Below, piece by piece: positions 25,943 through 34,550 of a DNA stretch of 64,000 bases (positions are counted from its first letter, which is position 1; the number at the start of each line of letters is the position of its first letter). The notes under the pieces are model-generated. The model had not been told where the DNA came from, made no database searches, and saw only the letters and a list, made by a program, of their open reading frames with translations. Source of the DNA: OLB6 sp964493635. Lineage in GTDB: Bacteria; Bacteroidota; Ignavibacteria; Kapaibacteriales; Kapaibacteriaceae. A program made the position numbers and the translations under genes. The stretch is from NCBI GenBank assembly GCA_964493635.1, contig CAZBOW010000003.1, forward strand, positions 1-64,000, written 5' to 3'.

Positions 25943-26037
25943 GTGTGGGCAAAACTAGCATGTAACAAAGCGGAAAAAAGTGCAACCCACCCCCTGTACC
26001 TGATGGCACATTTTGCCACTGTAGATGCACGCCGTAG

Positions 26038-26083
26038 GTAGATACTGCAAATAGACAGCACAGATAGACAAGAGAGATAGACA
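26038..26083 (+). repeat. ATAGACA direct repeats, 13-bp period, upstream of the LytTR gene
   Basis: ATAGACA occurs at 26051, 26064 and 26077 with a regular 13-bp spacing, and a weaker copy (GTAGATA, 5 of 7) lies at 26038. The last copy ends 19 bp before the start codon. Direct repeats are the usual LytTR target form, so this is a candidate autoregulatory site; binding is inferred. Confidence 0.55.
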
Positions 26084-26102
26084 TCCTTCTGGAAGGGAGT
26101 GT

Positions 26103-26867
26103 ATGCATATCCGAATTGTTGGCGTCTCCAAATCGCTACTCCGGAGATTGATCGAGGCAAGCCTGCGATCCATCGAACAGCAGTCAGAGCACATCCTGCA
26201 TATGGTTGGCTGGATTGAAGATCCAACCATGGCGCTGCCGTATGCTCAGCAGTGGCAGGCCGACCTTGTGATTCTGGATCCCGTACTCGATCGAGGTGCC
26301 GTACTGCAGCAGTGGACCTCAATGGCAGGTTCGGCGCCGATCCTGTTATGTTGGACGGCCTCGGGTCGGTATGCGGCCAGTGCATTTTCGGCCGGTGCCG
26401 TCCACTATCTGGCGGGTGATCCGCCACTGCAGCAGGTGCAGCAAGCCATTGACAGGGTTGTCGACCGGTTAGGTCGCGGTCGACACGAGCACGTCCTGCG
26501 GGAGGGAACACCCCCATTTCGCCGGACTACTATTGCCATGCCCGGCTATGATGGAATCGAAGTGCGGCCTGCAGGCAGTGTGGTGAGTGCTCATGGGTAC
26601 GACGGATACACGCGAATCCACCTGCTCGACGAGCCGCCGGTTGTCCTGTCGAAGTCGCTCGGGGAGATGGAGGCAGAGCTGCGCGCTGCTGGACTGTTGC
26701 GCGTGCATCGCTCGCACATGGTCAACCCGGCACTGATTCGTCGCGTGCTTCGGGGCAAGGCACCACGTGTGGTGATGATCACTGGCGAGCACGTGGAGGT
26801 GTCGCCGCGTTACCGCGATGTGCTCTACGAAGTCCTCTGCCTTAACGCGGGGAAGCGTGCGATCTGA
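26103..26867 (+). CDS. LytTR-family transcriptional regulator with degenerate receiver domain
   Basis: A 254-residue response-regulator-like protein. The N-terminal domain has the receiver outline, including a candidate phospho-acceptor Asp59 in ADLVILDP. The acidic pair after strand 1 is missing (IVGVSK instead of IVDDE), and the invariant Lys of YLLKP is replaced (YLAGDP). Phosphorylation is therefore doubtful. The C-terminal LytTR DNA-binding domain (about 145-250) is intact: GYTRIHLLDEPPVVLSKSLGEMEAEL, LLRVHRSHMVNPALIRRVLRG. AAGGGAGT precedes the ATG. No LytS-type histidine kinase is adjacent. The 3' end overlaps asnB on the other strand by 26 bp. Confidence 0.85.
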   Translation: MHIRIVGVSKSLLRRLIEASLRSIEQQSEHILHMVGWIEDPTMALPYAQQWQADLVILDPVLDRGAVLQQWTSMAGSAPILLCWTASGRYAASAFSAGAVHYLAGDPPLQQVQQAIDRVVDRLGRGRHEHVLREGTPPFRRTTIAMPGYDGIEVRPAGSVVSAHGYDGYTRIHLLDEPPVVLSKSLGEMEAELRAAGLLRVHRSHMVNPALIRRVLRGKAPRVVMITGEHVEVSPRYRDVLYEVLCLNAGKRAI

Positions 26868-28692
26868 GGAACAGCCGCAGCATGGCAAGGCGCCATACAA
26901 AGAGAGCGTGGCGATTATCACCGCGTTGATAGGCAGTCACAACCTTGTGCACGGCATCAAGGTTTGCATAGTCGCGCAGCTCGTGCCAGTCGCCCTCGAG
27001 AACGTGCGCCAGCGCCCCGCGTAACCACGCAATGTGGCCCGGTGTAATAAAGCCCGTTTTATCGCGCCGGTCTAAGATGGCATCGGGAACCACGCCGCGC
27101 ATAGCCGATCGAAGGACGCGTTTGCTCTCACCGCGATGGAACCGATGCTCCGTTGGCATGCTCAGAGAAGCCTGGACCAGCCGATGGTCGAGAAACGGTA
27201 CTCGACTCTCGATGCTAAACGCCATGCTATTGAGATCCTCGGTATGCAAAAGCGTTGGTAGCAGTGTTACACGCATCAGGTTCGACAAGAAAGCATTGAA
27301 GCGCGAGCCGGACGGAATCTCTAGGTGCAACGGTACATGAGATGCCGGTTGATGGAGCACCCATGGAGCGCTACGACTCATTTCAAGTTGGTAAAGCTGT
27401 GGCTCGTCCCGTATGGCCGTGAGCGCACTCTTGGCCAGAACGTCCAGCCGACGGCCCCAGCCATAGTTCTGGCGCAGGCTATGGGCTTGCCACTCACGGT
27501 AGGCATCACCAACGTGTCCGGAGCGCGCATGATCGGCAATCACCCGATAGGCCGAGTGCATGTATCCGCCCAGCATCTCGTCGGCCCCCTGCCCATCCAA
27601 CACTACCGTCACGCCGTGCTGGGCTGCCAGCTGCATGACGAAGTACTGCGAGATGTAGCTCGACGACGGCATCGGTGCATCCATCATCCACACAATACGC
27701 TCAAGAGCCGAGGCCACATCGGCATCCGTCGGTGAAATGTAGTGCGCCTCGATCTGGGGGTAGGCCTCTAGGAGGTGGTTGATGTACGGGCGCTCGTCCA
27801 CGTTTCCTGCGCCGCTGTAGTAGGCAGTGAAGGTCTTGATCGTGGACTCGTTGGTCGAGGAGGCCAGTGTTGCGGCGATGGACGTAGAATCCAAGCCACC
27901 GCTGAGGCAGATCCCCATCGGGACGTCGCGTCGGGCCGTGAGTTGAACACTGTTGGTGAACAGTGAACGAAACTGTTGGGCATGTTCTTCGAAGGAGAGG
28001 GGGCTCTCGGTATGGGTGTCCAGGCTGGCATACTGCCAGATGCGTAACGGAGTATCGGCCTGCCATGCCAAGCAGTGGGAAGCTGGTAGCGCCAAAATGT
28101 CCGCAACGTAGGTTTCCTCCCAATGCTGCATCCAGCCAAGGTAGAGGCCACGGGCAATCTGGCTGCGATTCAGGTCGGCACCCACAAGCGGTGAGCTCTT
28201 CAGGGCCTTGATTTCACTGCTGATATGGAGCCGGCCATTACGGTGGGCATAGTGAAAGGGCTTGATACCAAATCGGTCACGAGAGCAGAATAATCGCTGT
28301 TGGCGGTGGTCCCAGATCGCGAAGGCCCACATTCCGATGAAGTGCTGAACGCAGTCGTCGCCCCATCGCAGGTACGCCTCGAGAATCACTTCGGTGTCGC
28401 CGGTTGTTGTAAAGACGGCACCGTCGCGCTCCAACTCCTCGCGCAGTTCGATGTAGTTGTACACCTCACCGTTATAGGTAATGGTTGCGTGGTGCCGCGT
28501 CATGGGCTGATGGGAGGCCGACGTAACATCAATGATGCTCAGGCGGTTGTGGCCAAGAAAGACCGGCCCCTCCTGCCAGACGCCGGTATAGTCGGGCCCG
28601 CGATGCTGCGTGCTCTGAAGCATCGACCGCCCAAGGGCGGCAGTCGACTCCGAGCTGGCTACTGGATCAACGAGCGCTACAATTCCACACAT
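26842..28692 (-). CDS. asnB: Asparagine synthetase (glutamine-hydrolysing)
   Basis: A 616-residue two-domain enzyme. The N-terminal class II glutaminase begins MCGIVALVDP with the catalytic Cys2 and contains HRGPDYTG and HNRLSIIDV. The C-terminal synthetase has the PP-loop CLSGGLDSTSIAA and SYISQYFVMQLAAQHGVTVVLDGQGADEMLGGY. It makes Asn from Asp, Gln and ATP. AsnB paralogues are frequent in surface-polysaccharide loci, and the neighbours here (heparinase-like protein and flippase, divergent) fit that context, so housekeeping Asn synthesis is not certain. A TAAGTTTG box lies 6 bp before the ATG. Confidence 0.93.
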   Translation of the reverse strand: MCGIVALVDPVASSESTAALGRSMLQSTQHRGPDYTGVWQEGPVFLGHNRLSIIDVTSASHQPMTRHHATITYNGEVYNYIELREELERDGAVFTTTGDTEVILEAYLRWGDDCVQHFIGMWAFAIWDHRQQRLFCSRDRFGIKPFHYAHRNGRLHISSEIKALKSSPLVGADLNRSQIARGLYLGWMQHWEETYVADILALPASHCLAWQADTPLRIWQYASLDTHTESPLSFEEHAQQFRSLFTNSVQLTARRDVPMGICLSGGLDSTSIAATLASSTNESTIKTFTAYYSGAGNVDERPYINHLLEAYPQIEAHYISPTDADVASALERIVWMMDAPMPSSSYISQYFVMQLAAQHGVTVVLDGQGADEMLGGYMHSAYRVIADHARSGHVGDAYREWQAHSLRQNYGWGRRLDVLAKSALTAIRDEPQLYQLEMSRSAPWVLHQPASHVPLHLEIPSGSRFNAFLSNLMRVTLLPTLLHTEDLNSMAFSIESRVPFLDHRLVQASLSMPTEHRFHRGESKRVLRSAMRGVVPDAILDRRDKTGFITPGHIAWLRGALAHVLEGDWHELRDYANLDAVHKVVTAYQRGDNRHALFVWRLAMLRLFLRSHASPR

Positions 28693-28697
28693 GCCTG

Positions 28698-28705
28698 CAA
28701 ACTTA
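28698..28705 (-). promoter_or_regulatory. Probable -7 promoter box of asnB
   Basis: TAAGTTTG on the minus strand matches TAnnTTTG and lies 6 bp upstream of the asnB ATG, implying a very short leader. No -33 TTTG is evident. The divergent heparinase-like gene starts only 34 bp from the asnB start. Confidence 0.45.
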
Positions 28706-28725
28706 ACTGCTAGCTAACTTGCGCG

Positions 28726-30378
28726 ATGAAGGTACTCGATCGGCTGGAAGTCACCTGGCGCATTGCGAGCGGACCTGCTCGTCCGTTTCTGCTCGGGAAA
28801 CTCGCCGATCTGGTGCGGCGGCCCCGGCGCCGACAATGGGCGCAGCGCATGCTTGAGCAATTGAGGCCGCTCCCGTGTCGATCTCTTGGCCTTGCCCTGC
28901 CGCCTCCGCACCTGCTGCAGCAGCACCGCTCCGACCTTCTCACATGGGCGAACCACCAGCGGTGCCGCGCATGGAACACCGATGGTTGTGATCCTCGTGA
29001 GGTGTTGGAAGTTGCCCGGATGCATGCCTGGCCCCTGTATGCGGTAGCCGCACATCTCACCGGCGACCCCTCGTGGTTCGAGTCCTTTGCCTCCGAAGTG
29101 GAGTCGTTTCACCGTGAGCATCCGCCTCAAACCGGCCCATTGTGGAACGTGGCTATGGACTCCGCGATTCGAGCGGTGAACCTCGTGGTGGCGTGGGACT
29201 GGTTCTCCAGCGCGGGCATGGAGTCGGCATCCCTCACGGAGCGTGTAGCACAGCTCGCACAGCAACACGCCATTGCCGTCTGGGGTGGCCTAGAGACAGC
29301 TGGTGGCATGGGAACGTCGCATCTGCTCGGAGATCTGGTCGGTCTGGTGGTGATCGAAGCCTACCTCGGGACCGCCGTCACTCCGGAGGGATCGGTCCTG
29401 CCCTGGCTGGAGCGTGAAACGGCCCGTCAGATTCTGCCCGACGGAATGAACTTCGAAGCCAGTACCGGCTACCACCGTCAGGTGGTTGATTTGCTGCGGG
29501 TGGCACGAGATGTCGTGCAGGCGAGCCCCACACTGCACGCACGCTGCTCAGCCCCCTTCATGAAGTCCATAGACCTTGCCCTTCAGGCGCAGGCAACACT
29601 CGAGGCCTTTGGCATGCCCTTGATTGGTGATAACGACGATGGCCTCTGTATCAAACTGCTGCCAACACCACGGTTGATGGTGGACCTTGGTCACAGCCAG
29701 ACCCACGATGCCGACTTTCCGGACTTCGGTTTGTGGCTTCGATCGATGGAGGATGCTGCGCTGACCGTACGACATGGGCCCGTTGGCCAGCAGGGGAAGG
29801 GTGGGCATGCCCACAACGATCTAAATGCTATCACCCTGTCGGTTGGTGGCCGCTGGTTCATTGGCGATCCGGGGACAGCCGTCTACACCGCCGATCCCGT
29901 ACGGCGCAACCAAGAGCGCTCCACCACCGTGCATGCTACCGTCTGTTTTCCGAACACCGAGCAGCGCTGGTATGCTGCCAGTGACCTCTTCTGGATGATC
30001 GAGGAATCCGGAACGCGCAAGAGCGTGGCCGTCCATTCAGCATCGTGGGAGGGAACTGTGCGGCATGGTGGCGCGGCACGCTACGAGCACCGTCGGCACG
30101 TGTCGTGGCAGGATCGTACGATCGTAGTCACCGACACGGTGGCCAGCCTGCCGGCACAGATCGTGTTGCCATTTGCTCCAGGTGTAGCTGTCACCCTTGA
30201 TGGTGATCGCGCACGGTGCACGGTAGATGGCATCACCGTCGCCATCCAGTGGGAGGGGGCACGGGTGTTGGAACTTCGTCCGCTCCCGACAGCTCCGGCC
30301 TACGGAAGCTCGGTTGACGGTTGCGTGCTGCGCCTGGCCATGGAGTCTGCGAACGTGCGCTGGCGCATCACGTGGTAG
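28726..30378 (+). CDS. Heparinase II/III-family protein
   Basis: A 550-residue protein with an alpha-helical toroid N-terminal half (NVAMDSAIRAVNLVVAWDWF, GTSHLLGDLVGLVVI, NFEASTGYHRQVVDLL) and a beta-sandwich C-terminal half. The segment GKGGHAHNDLNAITLSVGGRWFIGDPGTAVY is the family hallmark, with the His/Asn catalytic region. No signal peptide is apparent. Such proteins in polysaccharide gene clusters are thought to act on uronic-acid-containing polymers or to assist assembly. The downstream flippase gene starts 22 bp later, probably in the same operon. Confidence 0.88.
   Translation: MKVLDRLEVTWRIASGPARPFLLGKLADLVRRPRRRQWAQRMLEQLRPLPCRSLGLALPPPHLLQQHRSDLLTWANHQRCRAWNTDGCDPREVLEVARMHAWPLYAVAAHLTGDPSWFESFASEVESFHREHPPQTGPLWNVAMDSAIRAVNLVVAWDWFSSAGMESASLTERVAQLAQQHAIAVWGGLETAGGMGTSHLLGDLVGLVVIEAYLGTAVTPEGSVLPWLERETARQILPDGMNFEASTGYHRQVVDLLRVARDVVQASPTLHARCSAPFMKSIDLALQAQATLEAFGMPLIGDNDDGLCIKLLPTPRLMVDLGHSQTHDADFPDFGLWLRSMEDAALTVRHGPVGQQGKGGHAHNDLNAITLSVGGRWFIGDPGTAVYTADPVRRNQERSTTVHATVCFPNTEQRWYAASDLFWMIEESGTRKSVAVHSASWEGTVRHGGAARYEHRRHVSWQDRTIVVTDTVASLPAQIVLPFAPGVAVTLDGDRARCTVDGITVAIQWEGARVLELRPLPTAPAYGSSVDGCVLRLAMESANVRWRITW
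29550..29559 (-). repeat. GAAGGGGGCT variant of the decamer
   Basis: A GNAGGGGGCT-class site inside the heparinase-like gene, antisense to it. All class members are listed in the corresponding finding. Confidence 0.45.
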
Positions 30379-30400
30379 GAATCGGCCGTATTTTTCGGTC

Positions 30401-31720
30401 ATGAAACTCACGGCCCATTTGGGCAAGATTACGTGGTCACTGGCGGATAAGGGGCTCTACGTCTTGTACGGCTTCGTCCAGCTCCTGCAGATCAAAGCAC
30501 TACCGGCGGAAGTCTACGGCGTGTTTGCTTTGCTGGTTGGCCTGAACACGTGGATCATGATCGTCTCGGACGGCTCGGCGCTGCAGGGTGTGATTCAGTT
30601 TGGCACCAACGTTGAAGAGCGTGGCCGGGTGAATGCACTGGGGATCGTCATCCATACCGTGATCAGTCTTGGTGCAGCCGCCATCGTCTATCTGTTTCGC
30701 CACCCTCTGGCTGGAATCGTCGATCCGGAGTTCGTCACCGTTGCAACCCTGCTGCCGCTGTATGCCCTGCTGACGATCCCACGCATGTTCTGCCTGAAGC
30801 TCATCTACCGCGATATGCGGATGCGTGCGCTTTTCATGGTGGACCTGATCTGGTTTGGAGTCCGCACAGCGATGACGGTCTGGATGATTCAGCAGGGAGC
30901 CCTAACAACCCTTGAAGACATCGTTCTGATCGACTTTCTGGGCATGGCGGCGACGTCGGTCGCTGCGCTGGCTGCAACGTGGACACGTTTAGAGTTTCGC
31001 TGGAGTGGGACGACCACCATGCGAGAGTACCTACGGTTTGGGGTGCCACTTGCCGTAGCCACGGCCCTGAATAGCACGCCGCGTCAGCTGGACGTCATGG
31101 TGATTGCCGCCTTCTTTGGTGTTGGGGTGGTTGGCGTCTACAATCCGGCAAAGAACCTCTTCCGATTTTTCGAGCAGGCCTACGACGCCGTTGTCACGCT
31201 GCTCTATCCAGCAGCTGTTCGAATGTACTCACAGCATCGCATGGAGGATCTGCAGGTGCTCGTTACCAAGGCCATCAGCGTAACCCTCATTCCCACCGTC
31301 ATTGCCATTATCATTCTCGAGCTTGGTGCCAGTAACGTGATCACCCTCCTGTTGGGTGAGCAGTACCAGGGTGCGGTGGAGCACTTCAACGTCCTGATTC
31401 TCGGAGCCCTTGGCATGCCATTCGGACTCATGGCATCCGTCGTAGCAGCCATGGGCCAAAGCACCGTTGTTGTGCGTTATTCTGCCGTCGGCTTAGCAGC
31501 GAGTGCCGCGGTGCTCATCACGGTAAGTCTGGCAGGGTGGGAGTGGGCAATTGGATTGGGGATGGCCACCAATACGGTTGTGGTAGGCCTGCTGACAACG
31601 CTGCATGTTCGTAAGTCGGTACACTTCCCGGCTCGCGCGCTCGTGCGAGCAGTGCAGGACGTTCGGCTGGCCATTAGGGGTATGCAACACGTAAAGCATC
31701 GATCGGAAGGGGGCTCGTGA
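30401..31720 (+). CDS. Polysaccharide flippase (Wzx-like, MOP superfamily)
   Basis: A 439-residue multi-spanning protein with about 12-14 hydrophobic helices. The N-terminus LADKGLYVLYGFVQLLQIKALPAEVYGVFALLVGLNTWIM matches lipid-linked oligosaccharide flippases. The internal MREYLRFGVPLAVATALNSTPRQLDVMVIAAFFGVGVVGVYNPA is the second typical region. It would move an undecaprenyl-linked repeat unit across the inner membrane. The ATG at 30401 is chosen because it begins the first family helix and clears the upstream stop. The stop overlaps the FtsX-like gene by 4 bp. Confidence 0.9.
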   Translation: MKLTAHLGKITWSLADKGLYVLYGFVQLLQIKALPAEVYGVFALLVGLNTWIMIVSDGSALQGVIQFGTNVEERGRVNALGIVIHTVISLGAAAIVYLFRHPLAGIVDPEFVTVATLLPLYALLTIPRMFCLKLIYRDMRMRALFMVDLIWFGVRTAMTVWMIQQGALTTLEDIVLIDFLGMAATSVAALAATWTRLEFRWSGTTTMREYLRFGVPLAVATALNSTPRQLDVMVIAAFFGVGVVGVYNPAKNLFRFFEQAYDAVVTLLYPAAVRMYSQHRMEDLQVLVTKAISVTLIPTVIAIIILELGASNVITLLLGEQYQGAVEHFNVLILGALGMPFGLMASVVAAMGQSTVVVRYSAVGLAASAAVLITVSLAGWEWAIGLGMATNTVVVGLLTTLHVRKSVHFPARALVRAVQDVRLAIRGMQHVKHRSEGGS

Positions 31721-32586
31721 TGTGGTTTCACATAACAGCGGCAGGTCGGCTCCTGACGCGACGGCGTGGTCCGGTGCTGCGCATGGTCTTTGTGGCTTGG
31801 GTTGGCACGCTGTGGTGTGTGGCCGGAGGGGTTTGGACGCTGGCAACCTACCGTGCGGTCCAAGAGCAGGCCTCAACGATTCAAGTTGATGTATTGCTCC
31901 GTCCCACAACCACGGAGGCCAACGCACGGATCATCATGCGTGGCATACTCGCCCAACGGGGCGTGCGTGACGTAGAGCTCCTTCGCGAGCAAGATGTGTG
32001 GGCTGAGTTCGCAGCGGATGTTGCCATCGACGATCGGCTGCGCTCTGTAGTTGCGATGCCACGGCTGATTCGCTGGTGGCCAACCGCTTCCGGTGGCACG
32101 GCCAAGAATATCCGCGCGGCGATTGAACGGATCTCGACAACCTATGCCGATCAGATCGACGATATTATCTGGTCCGAAGAGTTAGCAACGGTGGTGGATG
32201 CTCGTCGGCGGGACGTCCTGATGCTGGGGTCGGTGGCAGGGGGCTTGAGCTTATTCCTCTTTCTGATTGCCGTGACGTACAGTTTCCGCGCCGAACTGCA
32301 TGCAGCAGCTCCCGACCTGCGTGTTGGGGCCGTGGTCGGTGCGTCGTCGACCTGGATGGCAATGCCGCACGTCCTGGTGAGCATGATCACCGGTGCCCTC
32401 GGTATGCTTCTGGCCCTGGCGACGGTTGCAGGGCTTACCCCCACAGCTCTGGCTCGTCTGCCGTGGATCGCCACGGTACGGATCGCCGATGTGGCGATGA
32501 TGGTGGCAGCGCTGGCCGCCCTTGGTGCACTGAGCAGCTGGTGGCAGTCGCTGGCTGCCGGGCGTCGGGCACTCACGCAACGATGA
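31717..32586 (+). CDS. FtsX-like cell-division permease
   Basis: A 289-residue protein with the FtsX layout: one N-terminal membrane helix (about 20-42), a periplasmic domain (about 45-160: VDVLLRPTTTEANARIIMRGILAQRGVRDVELLREQDVWAEF), then three helices near the C-terminus. FtsX normally pairs with the ATPase FtsE to activate peptidoglycan hydrolases through EnvC-type partners. Here no ftsE is adjacent; the upstream neighbour is a flippase overlapping by 4 bp. An EnvC-like protein is encoded at 38911-40176 and could be its periplasmic partner. Sequence conservation is moderate. Confidence 0.75.
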   Translation: MMWFHITAAGRLLTRRRGPVLRMVFVAWVGTLWCVAGGVWTLATYRAVQEQASTIQVDVLLRPTTTEANARIIMRGILAQRGVRDVELLREQDVWAEFAADVAIDDRLRSVVAMPRLIRWWPTASGGTAKNIRAAIERISTTYADQIDDIIWSEELATVVDARRRDVLMLGSVAGGLSLFLFLIAVTYSFRAELHAAAPDLRVGAVVGASSTWMAMPHVLVSMITGALGMLLALATVAGLTPTALARLPWIATVRIADVAMMVAALAALGALSSWWQSLAAGRRALTQR

Positions 32587-32590
32587 ATAG

Positions 32591-33667
32591 ATGCTGATTC
32601 CACGCTACCAGGTCCGACAGTTCCTCTCCACGGTGCTCTTCACGGTGGTTGCGTTGTGTGCACTGTTTGTGGTGGTGGACGTCATCGAGCGCCTCGACAA
32701 GTTCATCGATCATCGCGTTGGCATTGTGGACGTGGGCCGGTTCTACGTGGCCTACCTTCCATTCATGCTGCAGCTGGTGATTCCAGTGGCCACCCTTCTT
32801 GCGGCACTGTTCAGTGTTGGCCGGCTGTCGGCAACCAATGAGCTTACGGCCATGCGTGCTGCGGGGGCAAGCCCCCTACGACTCCTTGCACCGTATGTTG
32901 TGATCGGTTGCCTTCTTAGCGGCGGACAGCTGTACTTCAACGGCTGGGTTGTGCCACGTGCATCATCGGAACGCCTCATGTTGGAGCGCACGCTTCTGCA
33001 GGAAGGGGCTGGCGGGTCGCTTTTCAACCTGTATTTCCGCGATCTTCCTACGCGGACCGTCTTCATCGAGTACTACGACAAGGACCGCTCCGTGGCCAGA
33101 AATGTGCGCATCGAGGAATTTCGCTCGGTGGACGAACCTCGTCTGCAGTGGCGCATCGAAGCACCGGCCATGTCCTGGGATCACAATACAGCGTGCTGGG
33201 TAGCACCCGAGGCGTGGCGACGAACGTGGACAGAACCAGGCGGTGGCATGCAGCTCGTACGACTCGACTCCGTGACAATGCCGTTTTCCATTCGGCAGGA
33301 CGACATCCAGCGACTGCAGCGCGGTGTTGACGAGTTAGATCTGGATGAGATGCGCAGCTACATTGCAACGATGCAAGCCGGCGGTCGGGACGTGCGGGCC
33401 CTGCTGATCGACTACTACTCCACGTGGGCATTCCCCTTTGCGAACGTCATCGTAGTGCTGATTGCCGTACCCTTCGCTGGCGTTCGGCGCAAAGGAGGGA
33501 TTGCTGTCCATATCGCCATGGCAATGGTTCTGGCCTTTGCGTATATCGTCTGCACGGAAATTGCCAAAGCCGTGGGTCTGTCGATGGAGGTACATCCGGC
33601 GGTGGTGGGTTGGAGTGCCAATGTGGTCTTTGCGGTGATCGCCGTGGCCGGTCTCTGGCGGAGATAG
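32591..33667 (+). CDS. LptF/LptG-family permease
   Basis: A 358-residue protein with six membrane helices, three on each side of a periplasmic beta-jellyroll-like domain. The N-terminal segment IPRYQVRQFLSTVLFTVVALCALFVVVDVIERLDKFIDH and the segment LSATNELTAMRAAGASPLRLL are hallmarks of the LPS ABC-transporter permeases. In LptB2FG these extract lipopolysaccharide from the inner membrane. The second permease and LptB are not adjacent, so I cannot tell F from G. It begins 4 bp after the FtsX-like stop and carries an exact decamer at 32870. Confidence 0.9.
   Translation: MLIPRYQVRQFLSTVLFTVVALCALFVVVDVIERLDKFIDHRVGIVDVGRFYVAYLPFMLQLVIPVATLLAALFSVGRLSATNELTAMRAAGASPLRLLAPYVVIGCLLSGGQLYFNGWVVPRASSERLMLERTLLQEGAGGSLFNLYFRDLPTRTVFIEYYDKDRSVARNVRIEEFRSVDEPRLQWRIEAPAMSWDHNTACWVAPEAWRRTWTEPGGGMQLVRLDSVTMPFSIRQDDIQRLQRGVDELDLDEMRSYIATMQAGGRDVRALLIDYYSTWAFPFANVIVVLIAVPFAGVRRKGGIAVHIAMAMVLAFAYIVCTEIAKAVGLSMEVHPAVVGWSANVVFAVIAVAGLWRR
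32870..32879 (-). repeat. Decamer GTAGGGGGCT, copy 4
   Basis: Exact copy inside the LptF/G gene, antisense to it. The preceding bases GGGGGCAA make a short GGGGGC-AA-GCCCCC inverted repeat here. Confidence 0.6.
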
Positions 33668-33684
33668 AGCTCCGAATCTAGCCG

Positions 33685-33692
33685 TATATTTG
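33685..33692 (+). promoter_or_regulatory. Probable -7 box upstream of the HmuY-like gene
   Basis: TATATTTG matches TAnnTTTG, 37 bp before the ATG at 33730. A -33 TTTG is not evident. Confidence 0.45.
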
Positions 33693-33729
33693 TGGAACTC
33701 GTCCGGTTTGTCCCTTGTTTCACTGCGGT

Positions 33730-34547
33730 ATGCACACGGTTCGTACACGACGGAACTCCATTGCTGGATTGCTCTATGGATTGCTCTACGGATTGCTCTA
33801 TGGATTACTCTTTGGAGCGGTCCTGGTAGCCTGTGGCTCTGGGGGTGTGACCAATCCGGACGAATCGGCCGCCAAGAGCGTGGGGAATATCCGGCCCGAT
33901 AGCGCGGTTGGTTGGGTGTACTATTCGCTCGACGGCGATAGCATCGTTCCACCGGCACAAGCCGAAACCGATGTCTGGGATATCCGCATGGCCTATCTGA
34001 AGTGCTGTGGTCAAACCCAGCAGGTTGATGTTCTGCTCAACTCCGGGTCGGCCGGTTCGGGATCAACACGTGCGGCGATGGTTGCGTCCAGATTCGAGAA
34101 TCTCCGCGCCGTACCGGAGGGTATTCTGCTGCGTACCGACGACACAGCCCGGGCCGAGAGGATTGTTCCTCCCAACGTGATCGGGTCCTCANNNNNNNNN
34201 NNNNNNNNNNNNNNNNNNNNNNNNNNNNNNNNNNNNNNNNNNNNNNNNNNNNNNNNNNNNNNNNNNNNNNNNNNNNNNNNNNNNNNNNNNNCGACGACAC
34301 AGCCCGGGCCGAGAGGATTGTTCCTCCCAACGTGATCGGGTCCTCAGTGATGTTCGTCTACGACGTACAGACGCATACGCTGCGTCCAAGTCCCGACCGG
34401 GTTTTAGTGATTCAGACCAGTCGTGGAAATATGTATAAGTTCCAGTTCACGAGTATCTACCAGGACGCGGTGAGTGCGCCAACACTGGATACTCCTCTCG
34501 GTTTCTACCATTTCCGATATCAACGTGCAACGAATGGAGCGTGGTGA
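33730..34547 (+). CDS. HmuY-like lipoprotein (interrupted by an artificial assembly gap)
   Basis: The signal peptide is unusual: four Gly-Leu-Leu-Tyr/Phe units encoded by a 12-bp tandem repeat, ending in the lipobox LVAC (Cys35). The mature part has the HmuY-like pattern: WDIRMAYLKCC, VLLNSGSAGSGSTRAAMVASRFENL, and a C-terminal DRVLVIQTSRGNMYKFQFTSIYQDA ... GFYHFRYQ. HmuY proteins of Bacteroidota capture haem at the surface, but the haem-binding residues cannot be confirmed here. The 100 Ns at 34192 are flanked by the same 55 bp on both sides. Deleting the Ns plus one copy gives an intact frame of 221 codons including the stop. No HmuR-type receptor is adjacent. Confidence 0.8.
33766..33813 (+). 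repeat. 12-bp tandem repeat in signal peptide, 4 copies
   Basis: GGATTGCTCTAT/C is repeated at 33766, 33778 and 33790, with a diverged fourth unit at 33802. In frame it codes for Gly-Leu-Leu-Tyr. Gain or loss of units would lengthen or shorten the hydrophobic core of the signal peptide by four residues without a frameshift. Confidence 0.92.
34192..34291. other. 100-N scaffold gap with identical 55-bp flanks
   Basis: The 55 bp at 34137-34191 are identical to 34292-34346. The contig ends therefore overlap and the gap is probably not real. Confidence 0.93.
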
Positions 34548-34550
34548 CCT

